A stretch of DNA of 32,814 nucleotides. Origin: Deltaproteobacteria bacterium (GTDB taxonomy: Bacteria; Desulfobacterota; Desulfobaccia; Desulfobaccales; 0-14-0-80-60-11). The notes beneath the pieces are model-generated. The model worked only from the letters and a program-made list of their open reading frames with translations, had not been told where the DNA came from and ran no database searches. Every line of letters begins with the position of its first letter. Position 1 is the first letter of the stretch. The stretch is taken from the NCBI GenBank assembly GCA_003599195.1, contig QZIZ01000051.1, positions 1 to 32,814 of the forward strand. Direction: 5' to 3'. Shown piece by piece: positions 13,231 through 20,920 of the stretch. Made by a program: the position numbers and the translations under genes.

Positions 13231-14047
13231 AAAAGAAGTCCTCAGAGACTTTGTTAGGGTTGCTCTGGAACATGACATACCGTTTGTGTTAGTAGGAGCA
13301 AGTGCCAAAATACTTGTTTTCGACAGTAGATATGACATCAGCCCATCCCATACCACCGAAGATTGGGATATCGCAGTCCAGGTTGATTGGCAGGCATTTG
13401 CAAAGTTAAAACAGGCTCTAACAAGTGGGGAAGAGCCTTTATTCACAGGTACTAATCAAAACGAACAACGCGTCAGACACAAACAAGGAATAGCCATTGA
13501 CATAATTCCCTTTGGAGGAGTAGAGGACGCCAATGGGGTTATTGTTTGGCCGCAAAGCGAGCTTCACCTTAGCGTAACGGGATTTCAGGCGGTGTATAAG
13601 AATGCTGAACTTCTCGAAATAGAGGAAGGGCTTAGTGTCCCTGTTGCTACTCCCCCGGGCCTGGCGCTATTAAAGATGTTTGCCTATGCAGAGCGGCATA
13701 AGGACAATGATCTGAGGGATTTCTATTCCATCCTTGATAATTATGACAAGGCTGGCAATGAAACGCGGCTTTTTGAGGAATTGGGGGAGTTCCTGGCCAG
13801 TGGGAAATTGGAATATGAGGATGCCAAAGCCTTTTTATTGGGGCTCGATGTACAGCGTATCATTAGTGTGCCGACTCGGAACAAGTTGCTCCAGATATTT
13901 GACCAGCTTCAGCTCGCCGATCCCTACGCCTTGTCTCTGGATCACCTGATTGGTCTTGGTGGCTCAGAGAAGGCAGAGGAACGCGCACGTCTCCGCATCT
14001 CTCGCCTATTTCAGGCCTTTCGGGATGGACTGACCCAAGAGGCTTAA
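13208..14047 (+). CDS. AbiEii-like nucleotidyltransferase toxin
   Basis: A 279-residue protein with nucleotidyltransferase motifs in order: FVLVGASAKILVFD (hG[GS] motif), TTEDWDIAVQVD (the DxD-type metal-binding acids) and GIAIDIIPFGG (third Asp). The rest is helical, with LALLKMFAYAERHKDNDLRDF typical of AbiEii/MNT-like relatives. In AbiE systems the toxin transfers nucleotides to tRNA or other RNA and is held in check by AbiEi; the substrate here is unknown. The gene overlaps the antitoxin gene, a clear two-gene unit. The start could be 13208 or 13214. Confidence 0.82.
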   Translation: MSMISPTEKEVLRDFVRVALEHDIPFVLVGASAKILVFDSRYDISPSHTTEDWDIAVQVDWQAFAKLKQALTSGEEPLFTGTNQNEQRVRHKQGIAIDIIPFGGVEDANGVIVWPQSELHLSVTGFQAVYKNAELLEIEEGLSVPVATPPGLALLKMFAYAERHKDNDLRDFYSILDNYDKAGNETRLFEELGEFLASGKLEYEDAKAFLLGLDVQRIISVPTRNKLLQIFDQLQLADPYALSLDHLIGLGGSEKAEERARLRISRLFQAFRDGLTQEA

Positions 14048-14073
14048 CCCCGGTAGAGGAGGGCAACCCAGGC

Positions 14074-14340
14074 CTATCTTGCCGGAACCCTGGACTTCGA
14101 TCTCTTCGATTTTTTTCTTGCTCGCCTGATTTTCGCTTGATAGGGTTCTGTCTCGTTTAATCCGTTCGAGGAGCGCCGCGGCGGGTTCGTATTCACGGCC
14201 TTCCCGGCGGGCCGACTCGGCTTCGATGGGACCAGCTCCCCCCGGAAGGCCTTGGCCAAGACGGCCTGGGTGAGTTTCTCGGCCCGGGCCGTGGCCGCGG
14301 CCACCCGGGCCTCAAGGTTGATCTTGATTTCTACTGGTGT
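14074..14340 (-). pseudogene. Type I restriction specificity subunit (HsdS) C-terminal fragment
   Basis: On the minus strand: VEIKINLEARVAAATARAEK, LTQAVLAKAFRGELV, then after a one-base frame change EAESARREGREYEPAAALLE, RIKRDRTLSSENQASKKK. The LTQAVLAKAFRGELV…AALLERI pattern is the hallmark of the HsdS C-terminal conserved helix. Target-recognition domains, hsdM and hsdR are absent, and the frame shifts after ELVP. It is therefore a remnant of a restriction locus, next to the AbiE pair, which fits a former defence island. Confidence 0.75.
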
Positions 14341-14598
14341 TTCCGACCGAGAGGAGGTCGGGTTAAAACAGAAGGATAAAAGGGCTCAAAATTTATGTTA
14401 TGATCTCCATATCGAATACGAATTAGTTGGATTTGAGCGGCGGATATAGAGCAGTTATACGCCAGACATGAAGAGTGATTTCTTGCGGGCGCTGCCGGAG
14501 AAACTCAGAGAATGGATATTATTTCTGCCCTACTTCTTATTTCCCCAGGCTCTTGCACAATTATTCAATCCCTTTTTGAGAAAAGATGCCGATTTTAT
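14341..14598. other. Gap with no supported gene
   Basis: I see only a doubtful 44-codon plus-strand frame (14468-14602) without a ribosome binding site. No convincing repeat or RNA. Confidence 0.5.
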
Positions 14599-14940
14599 CT
14601 AATATTGCACCAACCGGGCTTCGGGGTGCCAATGGTTTTTGACACTCAACCGTCTGGCCTCTCGCCAGTACTCCTTGATTTCCTCCAGGCTAAGAGGCTG
14701 GGCGCCATAGCCAACCTGCCTTATTTCTTCCAAAATCTCTGCCGGCACCTGCAATTCGCCGGGAGGCAGGTCACCGGTCTCCCGAGCCTCCCCCATGATC
14801 ACCACCACGGGCCGGCCGTAATGCTGCCCGGTCATGGACCAGGTGATGGTGGCGGGATAGCTGATACAGCCGTTTCTATCCAGTGCCTCGCAATAGGCGT
14901 CAAATTCCGAAAAGATCGCTTTAACGTCTTTTTGTTTCAT
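14599..14940 (-). CDS. Hypothetical cytoplasmic protein
   Basis: A 113-residue protein that I do not recognise: MKQKDVKAIFSEFDAYCEAL, SYPATITWSMTGQHYGRPVV, then LQVPAEILEEIRQVGYGAQPLSLEEI. It looks like a small alpha/beta protein with a helical C-terminal half, without signal peptide or membrane segment. GGAGG lies seven to eleven bases before the ATG, a strong ribosome binding site. A 53-residue gene precedes it on the same strand by 38 bases, suggesting a two-gene transcript. Confidence 0.7.
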   Translation of the reverse strand: MKQKDVKAIFSEFDAYCEALDRNGCISYPATITWSMTGQHYGRPVVVIMGEARETGDLPPGELQVPAEILEEIRQVGYGAQPLSLEEIKEYWREARRLSVKNHWHPEARLVQY

Positions 14941-14978
14941 TCTGGCCTCCTCAGTGACCCTTTACAGCCTTCGCTAAT

Positions 14979-15140
14979 TTAAGAGTTAAAAACCCTGATA
15001 GTCACATCAAAATCTTCAGGGGTCTCCATTATGTGGCGGTGCCAGGCTTCGTAATTAGTTTCATCAGCTTTTACCTGTATTATGGCCAAGTTACAATAAA
15101 AATATTCCATTAATTCGAACTGCGGCATAAATCTTACCAT
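14979..15140 (-). CDS. Small hypothetical protein (53 residues)
   Basis: Read by hand: MVRFMPQFELMEYFYCNLAI, IQVKADETNYEAWHRHIMET, PEDFDVTIRVFNS. AAAGGAGAT stands nine bases before the ATG, an excellent ribosome binding site, and the codon pattern looks coding. It is upstream of and co-directional with the 113-residue gene. The family is unknown; there are no membrane segments. Confidence 0.65.
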   Translation of the reverse strand: MVRFMPQFELMEYFYCNLAIIQVKADETNYEAWHRHIMETPEDFDVTIRVFNS

Positions 15141-15328
15141 AGTAGTATATCTCCTTTTACATCAACTATTAAATACCACTTTGCAAATTGGTGGGGTTTG
15201 TCTTCCAATTTATTATCTATCCCTTAGGCGTTAACATCATCTCAACGTCGATCCTCTAGCCTCCATCATGACGGTCAAATATTGACGAGCCGGTTTACCT
15301 TAAGATGTGGCACCTGCGACATTTGCTA

Positions 15329-15613
15329 TCACCCTTTCTTGCGCCGGCGGCCAAAGAGGCAGTTGGACCGCGCTCCGTCCGCCTTGACTACCAGGAGGCG
15401 TCCGGCCACCTGCCGACCGTTGAGTATGGAGATGGCATTCCGGCCCTCCGCCATGGTCTTCATCTCCACGAAACCGAAACCACAAGTCTCCCCGTTGTGC
15501 AGGTAAGAGATGATTTGGGTTGAGGCCACCATTCCGGCCTCAGAAAAAAGGTTCTGTAACTCTTCTCCGGTCATTTGCTGGGATAGGTTGCCCACTGCTA
15601 ATCTTTTACTCAT
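15329..15613 (-). CDS. RRM RNA-binding protein 1
   Basis: A single RNA recognition motif of 94 residues, the small bacterial RRM type related to cyanobacterial Rbp proteins. RNP2 is LAVGNL (residues 5-10) and RNP1 is CGFGFVEM. The RNP2 aromatic residue expected at the second position (Y in the paralogue at 17364) is Ala here, which may weaken RNA stacking. The C-terminus is a short basic tail (FGRRRKKG) rather than Gly-rich. It presumably acts as an RNA chaperone. It lies next to the frameshifted radical SAM gene. Confidence 0.9.
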   Translation of the reverse strand: MSKRLAVGNLSQQMTGEELQNLFSEAGMVASTQIISYLHNGETCGFGFVEMKTMAEGRNAISILNGRQVAGRLLVVKADGARSNCLFGRRRKKG

Positions 15614-15691
15614 TGCCTGCTCCTATCGGTCTTATGGGGAGGCATTGGTCTGCGCCTTTTTTTGAACCGCCTCAACGCAGAGCAGTTCAGT

Positions 15692-17201
15692 TTATGTGAT
15701 GGAGACCGCGCCTCTTTCGGGCTCTTCGAGTCCCAGGTCCATCATCCTTGCCGGGAGATCGGGCTTACGGCTCAAAGTCCGCCGTTGGAAAGGGCTCCAA
15801 AGCAATTTTAAGAGATCGGCTTTCTTCATATGCCGACCAAACATGCGCAGGAGCTTATAGGTGCGAAGGGGACGCCTGAAGAGGCGGTGGGCAAAGAGCA
15901 TAGCGTAGCCTTTCATGCGCAGGCGATTCACCCTGGCACTCGGAAGAACAGTGGGGTCAATGTCCGAGCACTTGAACCATTTGTGCCAATCGCGCGTGTC
16001 GTCAATGATCCCCCGGTCGATATACTCCTGCCATAAAGGGGTACCCCGGTAAACACATAAGCGTCCGAAACCGAAGGTGTCCAGCTTCAGCCGCCCGGCA
16101 AAACGGAAGCTTGCCAGGATATCCTCCTCGGTTTCGTCGGGCGAGCTAATGACAAAAAATCCATGCACCCTGGCGATGCCATGCCGCTTCGCTTCACTGA
16201 CCGCATGCTCCACCTGCTTCAGGGTCTGTCTCTTGTGTAGCCGGTCAAGTACCTTTTGCGTGCCCGCCTCCACCCCAAACGCCAGGAAATTACAGTTGGC
16301 TTTGCTCATGAGAGGCAATTGATCGACCGCCACGGCATCCACCCTGCCTTCGCAGCCCCACCGGAACTGCAGCCGACGGTCAATGATACCGCGGCAAACT
16401 TCGTTGATACGCTTGCGGTTCAGGAGAAAATGATCATCGGTCAAGTAAATGGAGCGATAGCCCAGATCGTTCAGTTGCTGCATTTCTCCCAGGACATGCG
16501 CCGCGGAGCGATGGCGCCATTTGCCCCGGGCCAGGGAAGGAATATCGCAATATACGCAGGAAAAAGGGCAACCTCGAGAGGTCTGCATGGTGCAGAATTT
16601 ATCCAGGGAGAGTACCGCAGGGACGTCCAGGGGCAATGACTCGATGTAGTCGATGGGCAGGCTGGTCCGGTCGGGGTAGGGAAACTGATTCAGATCCTGG
16701 AGGAGCGGACGTAAGACGTTTTCCACGATCTTCCCGGCGTGACGCCAGACCAGGCCCGCCACCGATCCTGGATCGGCGAGGTTGCACAAATAGTCCGGGA
16801 GCAGCTCTTCGCCCTCCCCCACCCCCACGCAGTCGATGTCAGGGCAGTCTCCCAGGATGCGGTCCGCATTCATGGAGGCAAAAGCCCCCCCCACGATGAT
16901 GGGGAGTTAGGTCTTTGACCGCCTGGTAGGTGGTCGTAGAGCGGCAGGAGAGGGCAATGACGTCGGGCTGTTCTTCTTCCACCGCCTGGGCGATATGCTC
17001 CGCCTGCATCAGTGGGTGGCATGTATCAAACAGCCGCACCAGGTGACCATGCCGGCGCAGGACCGGAGCGAGGGTCTGAATACCCAGGGGCGGAAACCCC
17101 ATTACTTTAATGCGGCCATTGTCAGAGCGTGATCTATCCAGCTCCTTGGGGAGTAATCGGCAAAAATTATCGTCTCTAACAAAAACCAGGAAGACCTTCA
17201 T
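15692..17201 (-). pseudogene. B12-binding radical SAM protein, frameshifted
   Basis: Two minus-strand frames make one enzyme. The first (from MKVFLVFVRDDNFCR at 17201, after AAGGA) carries the cobalamin-binding Rossmann domain: MGFPPLGIQTLAPVLRR, QPDVIALSC. The second continues with IIVGGAFASMNADRIL, VGVGEGEELLPDYL and the radical SAM core with CPFSCVYCD (Cx3Cx2C cluster ligands), then GVEAGTQKVLDRLHK. The break is at a run of four C near 16905-16908; removing one C restores TPIIVGG. This may be a real mutation or an assembly error. Substrate unknown; relatives methylate or rearrange unactivated carbon. Without the shift the protein would be about 500 residues. Confidence 0.85.
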
Positions 17202-17269
17202 GGAAAAATCCTTCACATCGATGATGCCTAAGGAATTGCGAGAATATGACATCCGGTTCGATTTCTGAC

Positions 17270-17297
17270 AAAAAAGGCAGCCAAAAGGCCGCCTTTT
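17270..17297 (-). terminator. Intrinsic terminator after RRM protein 2
   Basis: On the minus strand, stem AAAGGCGGCC/GGCTGCCTTT (one mismatch) with a TTTT loop, then T-rich sequence. It ends the small basic protein-RRM transcript. Confidence 0.75.
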
Positions 17298-17363
17298 GAT
17301 TACCCGGAAGTCCAAGGACCGGCAGTGGGGAGCGCCCGCTTTCGGCCCGCCTGAACCCCGTCT

Positions 17364-17654
17364 CTAGCGGTAACCGCCGCGGCGGCCGCCTCCAAATCCG
17401 CCTTTTTGTTGCGGTTTGGCTTCATTGACTGCCAGGGGGCGCCCATCTAGATTCCGCCTGTTGAACATGGAAATGGCCTTTTGGCCGTCCATTTTGGTCT
17501 CCATTTCTACAAAGCCGAAGCCACGGGGTTGGCCCGTGTGCCGGTCGGTGATGATCTTGGCCGAGGCCACGGCGCCGGCCTCGGAAAAAAGAGTGTTCAA
17601 CTGTTCTTCAGTCGTTTCGTGGGACAAATTGCCCACATACAATTTGATACTCAT
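17364..17654 (-). CDS. RRM RNA-binding protein 2 with Gly/Arg tail
   Basis: A 96-residue protein with one canonical RRM: RNP2 LYVGNL (residues 5-10), RNP1 RGFGFVEM, both with the aromatic residues that stack on RNA. It has a Gly/Arg-rich tail (GGFGGGRRGGYR), the classical bacterial Rbp layout. Such proteins are often cold-induced RNA chaperones. It is preceded 43 bases upstream by a 48-residue basic protein gene on the same strand and followed by an intrinsic terminator, so the two form a short operon. Confidence 0.95.
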   Translation of the reverse strand: MSIKLYVGNLSHETTEEQLNTLFSEAGAVASAKIITDRHTGQPRGFGFVEMETKMDGQKAISMFNRRNLDGRPLAVNEAKPQQKGGFGGGRRGGYR

Positions 17655-17697
17655 ATCATCTCCTTGTCGGTCTTACCCGGCCCGGCCGTCAGGACCT

Positions 17698-17844
17698 TTA
17701 ATTTCCATCTTCAACCACCCCCGGTATTTCCTCCTGAGGCTGTATGGTGGTTTTGCCTTGGCGACGTTTCATTTTTTCGTCGTTCTTTTCTTTGCGGGCT
17801 ATCTCTTTGGCGCGCTTTTGCCAGCCGTAACGATTTCGTGCCAA
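17698..17844 (-). CDS. Small basic protein with TTG start
   Basis: A 48-residue highly basic protein read by hand: MARNRYGWQKRAKEIARKEK, NDEKMKRRQGKTTIQPQEEI, PGVVEDGN. The NRY-x-[WF]-x-KR-x-KE-[IL]-ARK-x-K pattern is a recurring small protein in proteobacteria, often near cold-shock or RNA-binding genes. The start must be TTG at 17844: an in-frame TAG lies two codons upstream, and AGAGAGGT is correctly spaced before TTG. It is the first gene of a two-gene operon with the RRM protein. A nucleic-acid-binding helix is likely (inference). Confidence 0.8.
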   Translation of the reverse strand: MARNRYGWQKRAKEIARKEKNDEKMKRRQGKTTIQPQEEIPGVVEDGN

Positions 17845-17924
17845 GTTCTACCTCTCTAAGGGCAAGGTACCGGAACTCCGAAGGTCATGAGACCACCGGA
17901 GCTCCGCTCTTCAGGCTGTGGGGC

Positions 17925-18128
17925 CTATAGTTTTACGACGTTTTGGGCCTGAGGACCTTTGGGACCTTGAGTTACTTCAAACTCCACCGCTTGCTCTTCC
18001 GACAGGGAGCGGAAGCCTTCGCCCTGAATAGCGGTGTGATGCACGAACACATCCGGACTGTTATCGCGAGTAATAAAGCCAAATCCCTTCGAGTCATTAA
18101 ACCATTTAACCGTACCAGTTTCCTTCAT
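17925..18128 (-). CDS. cspA: Cold-shock protein (CspA family)
   Basis: A 67-residue OB-fold cold-shock domain: [20 protein letters not shown] (RNP1 KGFGFI), DVFVHHTAI (RNP2 VFVHH), [18 protein letters not shown] use the ATG at 18128 with GAAAGAGG upstream; a longer frame to 18194 adds 22 residues foreign to the family. A strong promoter at 18286-18313 leaves a leader of about 150 bases, as is known for cold-inducible csp mRNAs. It acts as a single-stranded nucleic-acid chaperone. Confidence 0.96.
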   Translation of the reverse strand: MKETGTVKWFNDSKGFGFITRDNSPDVFVHHTAIQGEGFRSLSEEQAVEFEVTQGPKGPQAQNVVKL

Positions 18129-18285
18129 TGAAACCTCTTTCTGATGCCACAAGATATTCCCGCCAAAAAAGCAGGGCGCACAGCAGTCAGGCAAAAAAAA
18201 ACCGGCCGGGAATTAGCACCCCCATCCGATTTCATGTCCAGGACTTGTGGCCCTGATTTCAGTCTGACATGCTAAACTTAATTGT

Positions 18286-18313
18286 ATTGTACAGGAGATA
18301 TATTAATTGTCAA
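18286..18313 (-). promoter_or_regulatory. Sigma70 promoter of cspA
   Basis: On the minus strand, TTGACA (18313-18308), 16-base spacer, TACAAT (18291-18286): a near-consensus promoter. It gives a leader of about 150 bases before the csp start. Confidence 0.75.
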
Positions 18314-18497
18314 GCTAATTAAAATAATTGTCTGCAGGTTCTCTGGAGATACCATTAACCCAATATAAATATTCCGATAAATAATATGAATTTATTTTAT
18401 CATCCACCCATTCAGGTGACTTATGCGAAATAAATAGAATCCATTAACTATATAAGTTAAACTTGAGTTGAATTGAGTTGAATAGGAGGGATACTCT

Positions 18498-18971
18498 ATG
18501 CGTAAGCGTATTATCGGTAATAGCACTCGTGAGATCGCAGCAGCGGAGCCCGGCTGGCTGGACCTTGACCGCTTGGCCCAGGTCGAAATCACCTCCGAAG
18601 AGGCCGATTACCCCATTGAATCGGCGCTGATTCCGGGTACGGGCCTGGGTTGGCGGGCCGCCCAGCCGGGGGAGCAAATGATTCGCCTCCTGTTTGATGA
18701 ACCCCTGAATCTCAAGCGGATTCACCTGATGTTCCATGAAGGCGAGCAGGAACGCACCCAAGAGTTCGTTTTACGGTGGTCACCGGACCGCGGTCAGTCA
18801 TACCGGGAGATGGTACGCCAGCAATATAACTTCAGTCCGCCGGGGGCGACCCGGGAGGTCGAAGACTACGAGATCAATCTCGACGGGGTAACCGTGCTCG
18901 AACTGAAGATCGTGCCGGACATCAGCGGCGGTCGCGCCCAGGCCTCGCTGGCGCAACTACGCCTTGCTTAA
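18498..18971 (+). CDS. Conserved hypothetical beta-sandwich (discoidin-like) protein
   Basis: A 157-residue soluble protein without a signal peptide. After a basic start (MRKRIIGNSTREIAAAEPGW) the body has alternating strands: YPIESALIPGTGLGWRAAQP, GEQMIRLLFDEPLNLKRIHL, FVLRWSPDRGQSYREMVRQQ, YNFSPPGATREVEDYEINLD. The arrangement resembles the F5/8-type-C/discoidin jelly roll (inference, no catalytic residues). AGGAGGG stands nine bases before the ATG, an optimal ribosome binding site. It is divergent from cspA and stands alone. Confidence 0.8.
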   Translation: MRKRIIGNSTREIAAAEPGWLDLDRLAQVEITSEEADYPIESALIPGTGLGWRAAQPGEQMIRLLFDEPLNLKRIHLMFHEGEQERTQEFVLRWSPDRGQSYREMVRQQYNFSPPGATREVEDYEINLDGVTVLELKIVPDISGGRAQASLAQLRLA

Positions 18972-19226
18972 GCAGCAGAGTGACTTTGGGGCGAAAATTT
19001 AATTGCTCTGAGGACCAAAGTTGCAGATAGGATAACCTCATAAAATAGTAATCATATTTACTTGAGGCGTGAAGATTCTAGCAGATACCACCCCTCTGAG
19101 CCAACAGGGAGTCCAGAGTTTTGTCGGCCTCTTCGCCCCTAAAGCCGCTCCCACTTTTACGAAACCCTGCCCGAGCCCGCCAGGGACAATCGCAGGTGTG
19201 TTGCCCCTGGCTGCCGGGATTAATCT

Positions 19227-20474
19227 TCATCTGGGTCCAAAAGCCTGTGGACCTTCACGATACGCTTTGAATGGTTTGGTTTTCTTCTGTTCCGGGCGGC
19301 GCTGGGGTTTGCGGGGCGGACGTGCGAACTCGGTATCGCCTGGCGCCGCCGCTTTTTTATAATCAAAACCGTTCAGGGTGCAACGCTTTACCTTGGTGCG
19401 CAGGATCCGCTCGAGGCTGCGAACCATATCCTCATCCTCAGAGGTGATAAAAGTGAAGGCGTCACCGGTCTTGGCATTGCGGCCGGTTCGGCCGATCCTG
19501 TGCGTGTAGGCATCAACAGTATCCGGCATGTCGTAATTGATCACGTGGGAAATGTGGGTCACGTCGATCCCCCGGGCGGCCACGTCGGTCGCCACCAGGA
19601 TCTGGAAGGTGCCGTTCCGGAACCCGTTCATTACCGCCTGCCGCCGCGCCTGCGAGAGATTTCCTTGGAGCGACGCGGCCGGATAGGCAGCCTTCTCCAG
19701 TTGTTCCCCCAGACGCTTGGCCCGGTGCTTGGTGCGGGTAAAGATCAGAACCGACTCGGTGGCGGTGTGGCGCAGGAGTTCGAAGAGCAGGGCGGTCTTG
19801 CGGTGCTGCGCCACCGGATAGAGCCTATGGGAGACCGTACTAGCCGGGCCGGTGGCATTCACCTTTACCGTCACCGGGGCTTTCAGTACTTCTTGGGATA
19901 AATGCAGAATATCATCGGGCATGGTGGCCGAGAATAACAGGGTCTGGCGTTTTGCCGGTACCTGTTTGATGATCCGTCTGATATCCGGCAGAAATCCCAT
20001 GTCGAACATCCGGTCTGACTCGTCCAGGACGAGCACCTCCAGATGCGACAGGTTGATGGTGCCACGGTTGATGTGGTCCAGCAGGCGGCCGGGGCAGGCA
20101 ACGACGATCTCGGCGCCCCGTCTCAGCCTATTCGCCTGCGGATTGAAACCGACTCCGCCATAAATAGTGACGCTCCTGAGTCCGGTCCGGCGTCCCAAAG
20201 TGCCGGTGGCTTCGTGGATCTGCTCGGCCAGTTCCCGGGTGGGGGCAAGAATCAGAGCCCTGACTTGCCGGCGCGCACCTGGCGTCAGGCGGTGGAGGAT
20301 GGGCAGCACAAAGGCCGCGGTCTTGCCGGTGCCGGTTTGGGCCAGGCCCACGACGTCGTGCCCTTGCATGACCAGGGGGATAGCCTGTGCCTGTATCGGC
20401 GTTGGGGTGGTATAGCGGGCCGCGTTAACGCCGGCCGCGACCTGGGGGTGAAAATCGAAGGTGTTAAATTCCAT
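19227..20474 (-). CDS. rhlE: DEAD-box ATP-dependent RNA helicase (RhlE type)
   Basis: A 415-residue helicase with all motifs: Q motif TPIQAQAIP (about 25-33), I AQTGTGKT (45-52), Ia PTRELAEQ (78-85), Ib and GG, II DESD (151-154, in place of DEAD), III SAT (182-184), IV VLIFTRTKH, V RGIDV, VI HRIGRTGR (325-332). The basic tail (PRKPQRRPEQKKTKPF) is usual for RhlE/CsdA-like RNA remodelling enzymes active at low temperature. AAGGAAA precedes the ATG. A promoter at 20805-20833 implies a leader of about 330 bases. It belongs to the RRM/Csp neighbourhood. Confidence 0.93.
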   Translation of the reverse strand: MEFNTFDFHPQVAAGVNAARYTTPTPIQAQAIPLVMQGHDVVGLAQTGTGKTAAFVLPILHRLTPGARRQVRALILAPTRELAEQIHEATGTLGRRTGLRSVTIYGGVGFNPQANRLRRGAEIVVACPGRLLDHINRGTINLSHLEVLVLDESDRMFDMGFLPDIRRIIKQVPAKRQTLLFSATMPDDILHLSQEVLKAPVTVKVNATGPASTVSHRLYPVAQHRKTALLFELLRHTATESVLIFTRTKHRAKRLGEQLEKAAYPAASLQGNLSQARRQAVMNGFRNGTFQILVATDVAARGIDVTHISHVINYDMPDTVDAYTHRIGRTGRNAKTGDAFTFITSEDEDMVRSLERILRTKVKRCTLNGFDYKKAAAPGDTEFARPPRKPQRRPEQKKTKPFKAYREGPQAFGPR

Positions 20475-20664
20475 AATTTCCTTTTTTTAGTTCTGGTAAA
20501 AAACCCTGTCGATCCAGAGGGATCCAGTAATGGGTATTTCCTCCTGATGCGGTCAGGGAATGCAGACGGACGAACCCTGGACGCCACCCGTAGCCACAGC
20601 GCTGGGGCTTGATAGATGCATCCCAGGAATATTCGGGGTCAGCATAGCCGTAGTTCTCATTCAC
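20464..20664 (-). CDS. Possible small leader ORF upstream of the helicase
   Basis: A 66-codon frame starting at GTG (20664): MNENYGYADPEYSWDASIKP, then WRPGFVRLHSLTASGGNTHY. It overlaps the helicase start by 11 bases and lies inside the helicase leader. It is Tyr/Gly/Trp-rich and could be a real small protein or a leader peptide, but the ribosome binding site is poor. Low confidence. Confidence 0.3.
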   Translation of the reverse strand: MNENYGYADPEYSWDASIKPQRCGYGWRPGFVRLHSLTASGGNTHYWIPLDRQGFLPELKKGNYGI

Positions 20665-20804
20665 CTGAATGAGGACAATCCCGCTTAACCCTCATTTCCT
20701 GCCTTATGACGGACTTTGGTTGGCCAGCGACAAGGTCTTGGTAAGCTGTTTCTGAGGTAACGGTTGGGTTAGCTTGGAATCCCACATGGGGAATTAACTT
20801 CATT

Positions 20805-20833
20805 AAGATACCAATAATTGGCTGTAATGTCAA
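20805..20833 (-). promoter_or_regulatory. Sigma70 promoter of the helicase gene
   Basis: On the minus strand, TTGACA (20833-20828), 17-base spacer, TATCTT (20810-20805). It is the only good promoter between the radical SAM gene and the helicase, and predicts a leader of about 330 bases. Confidence 0.65.
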
Positions 20834-20920
20834 GCAATACGCGGCCTGAAAACGCGGTTAAGCACGTCCTCCCAGGGTTTCATCTTGGCCGGAAGGTAAC
20901 CAAGTCGTGCCAAGCTGCCG

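Noticed and set aside
14468-14602. 44-codon plus-strand ORF starting MKSDFLRALPEK
   Set aside because: No ribosome binding site and it runs into the convergent 113-residue gene; it could be real but cannot be supported.
19069-19362. 97-codon plus-strand frame near the helicase 3' end
   Set aside because: It overlaps the helicase antisense, starts at a poor GTG and has no family resemblance.
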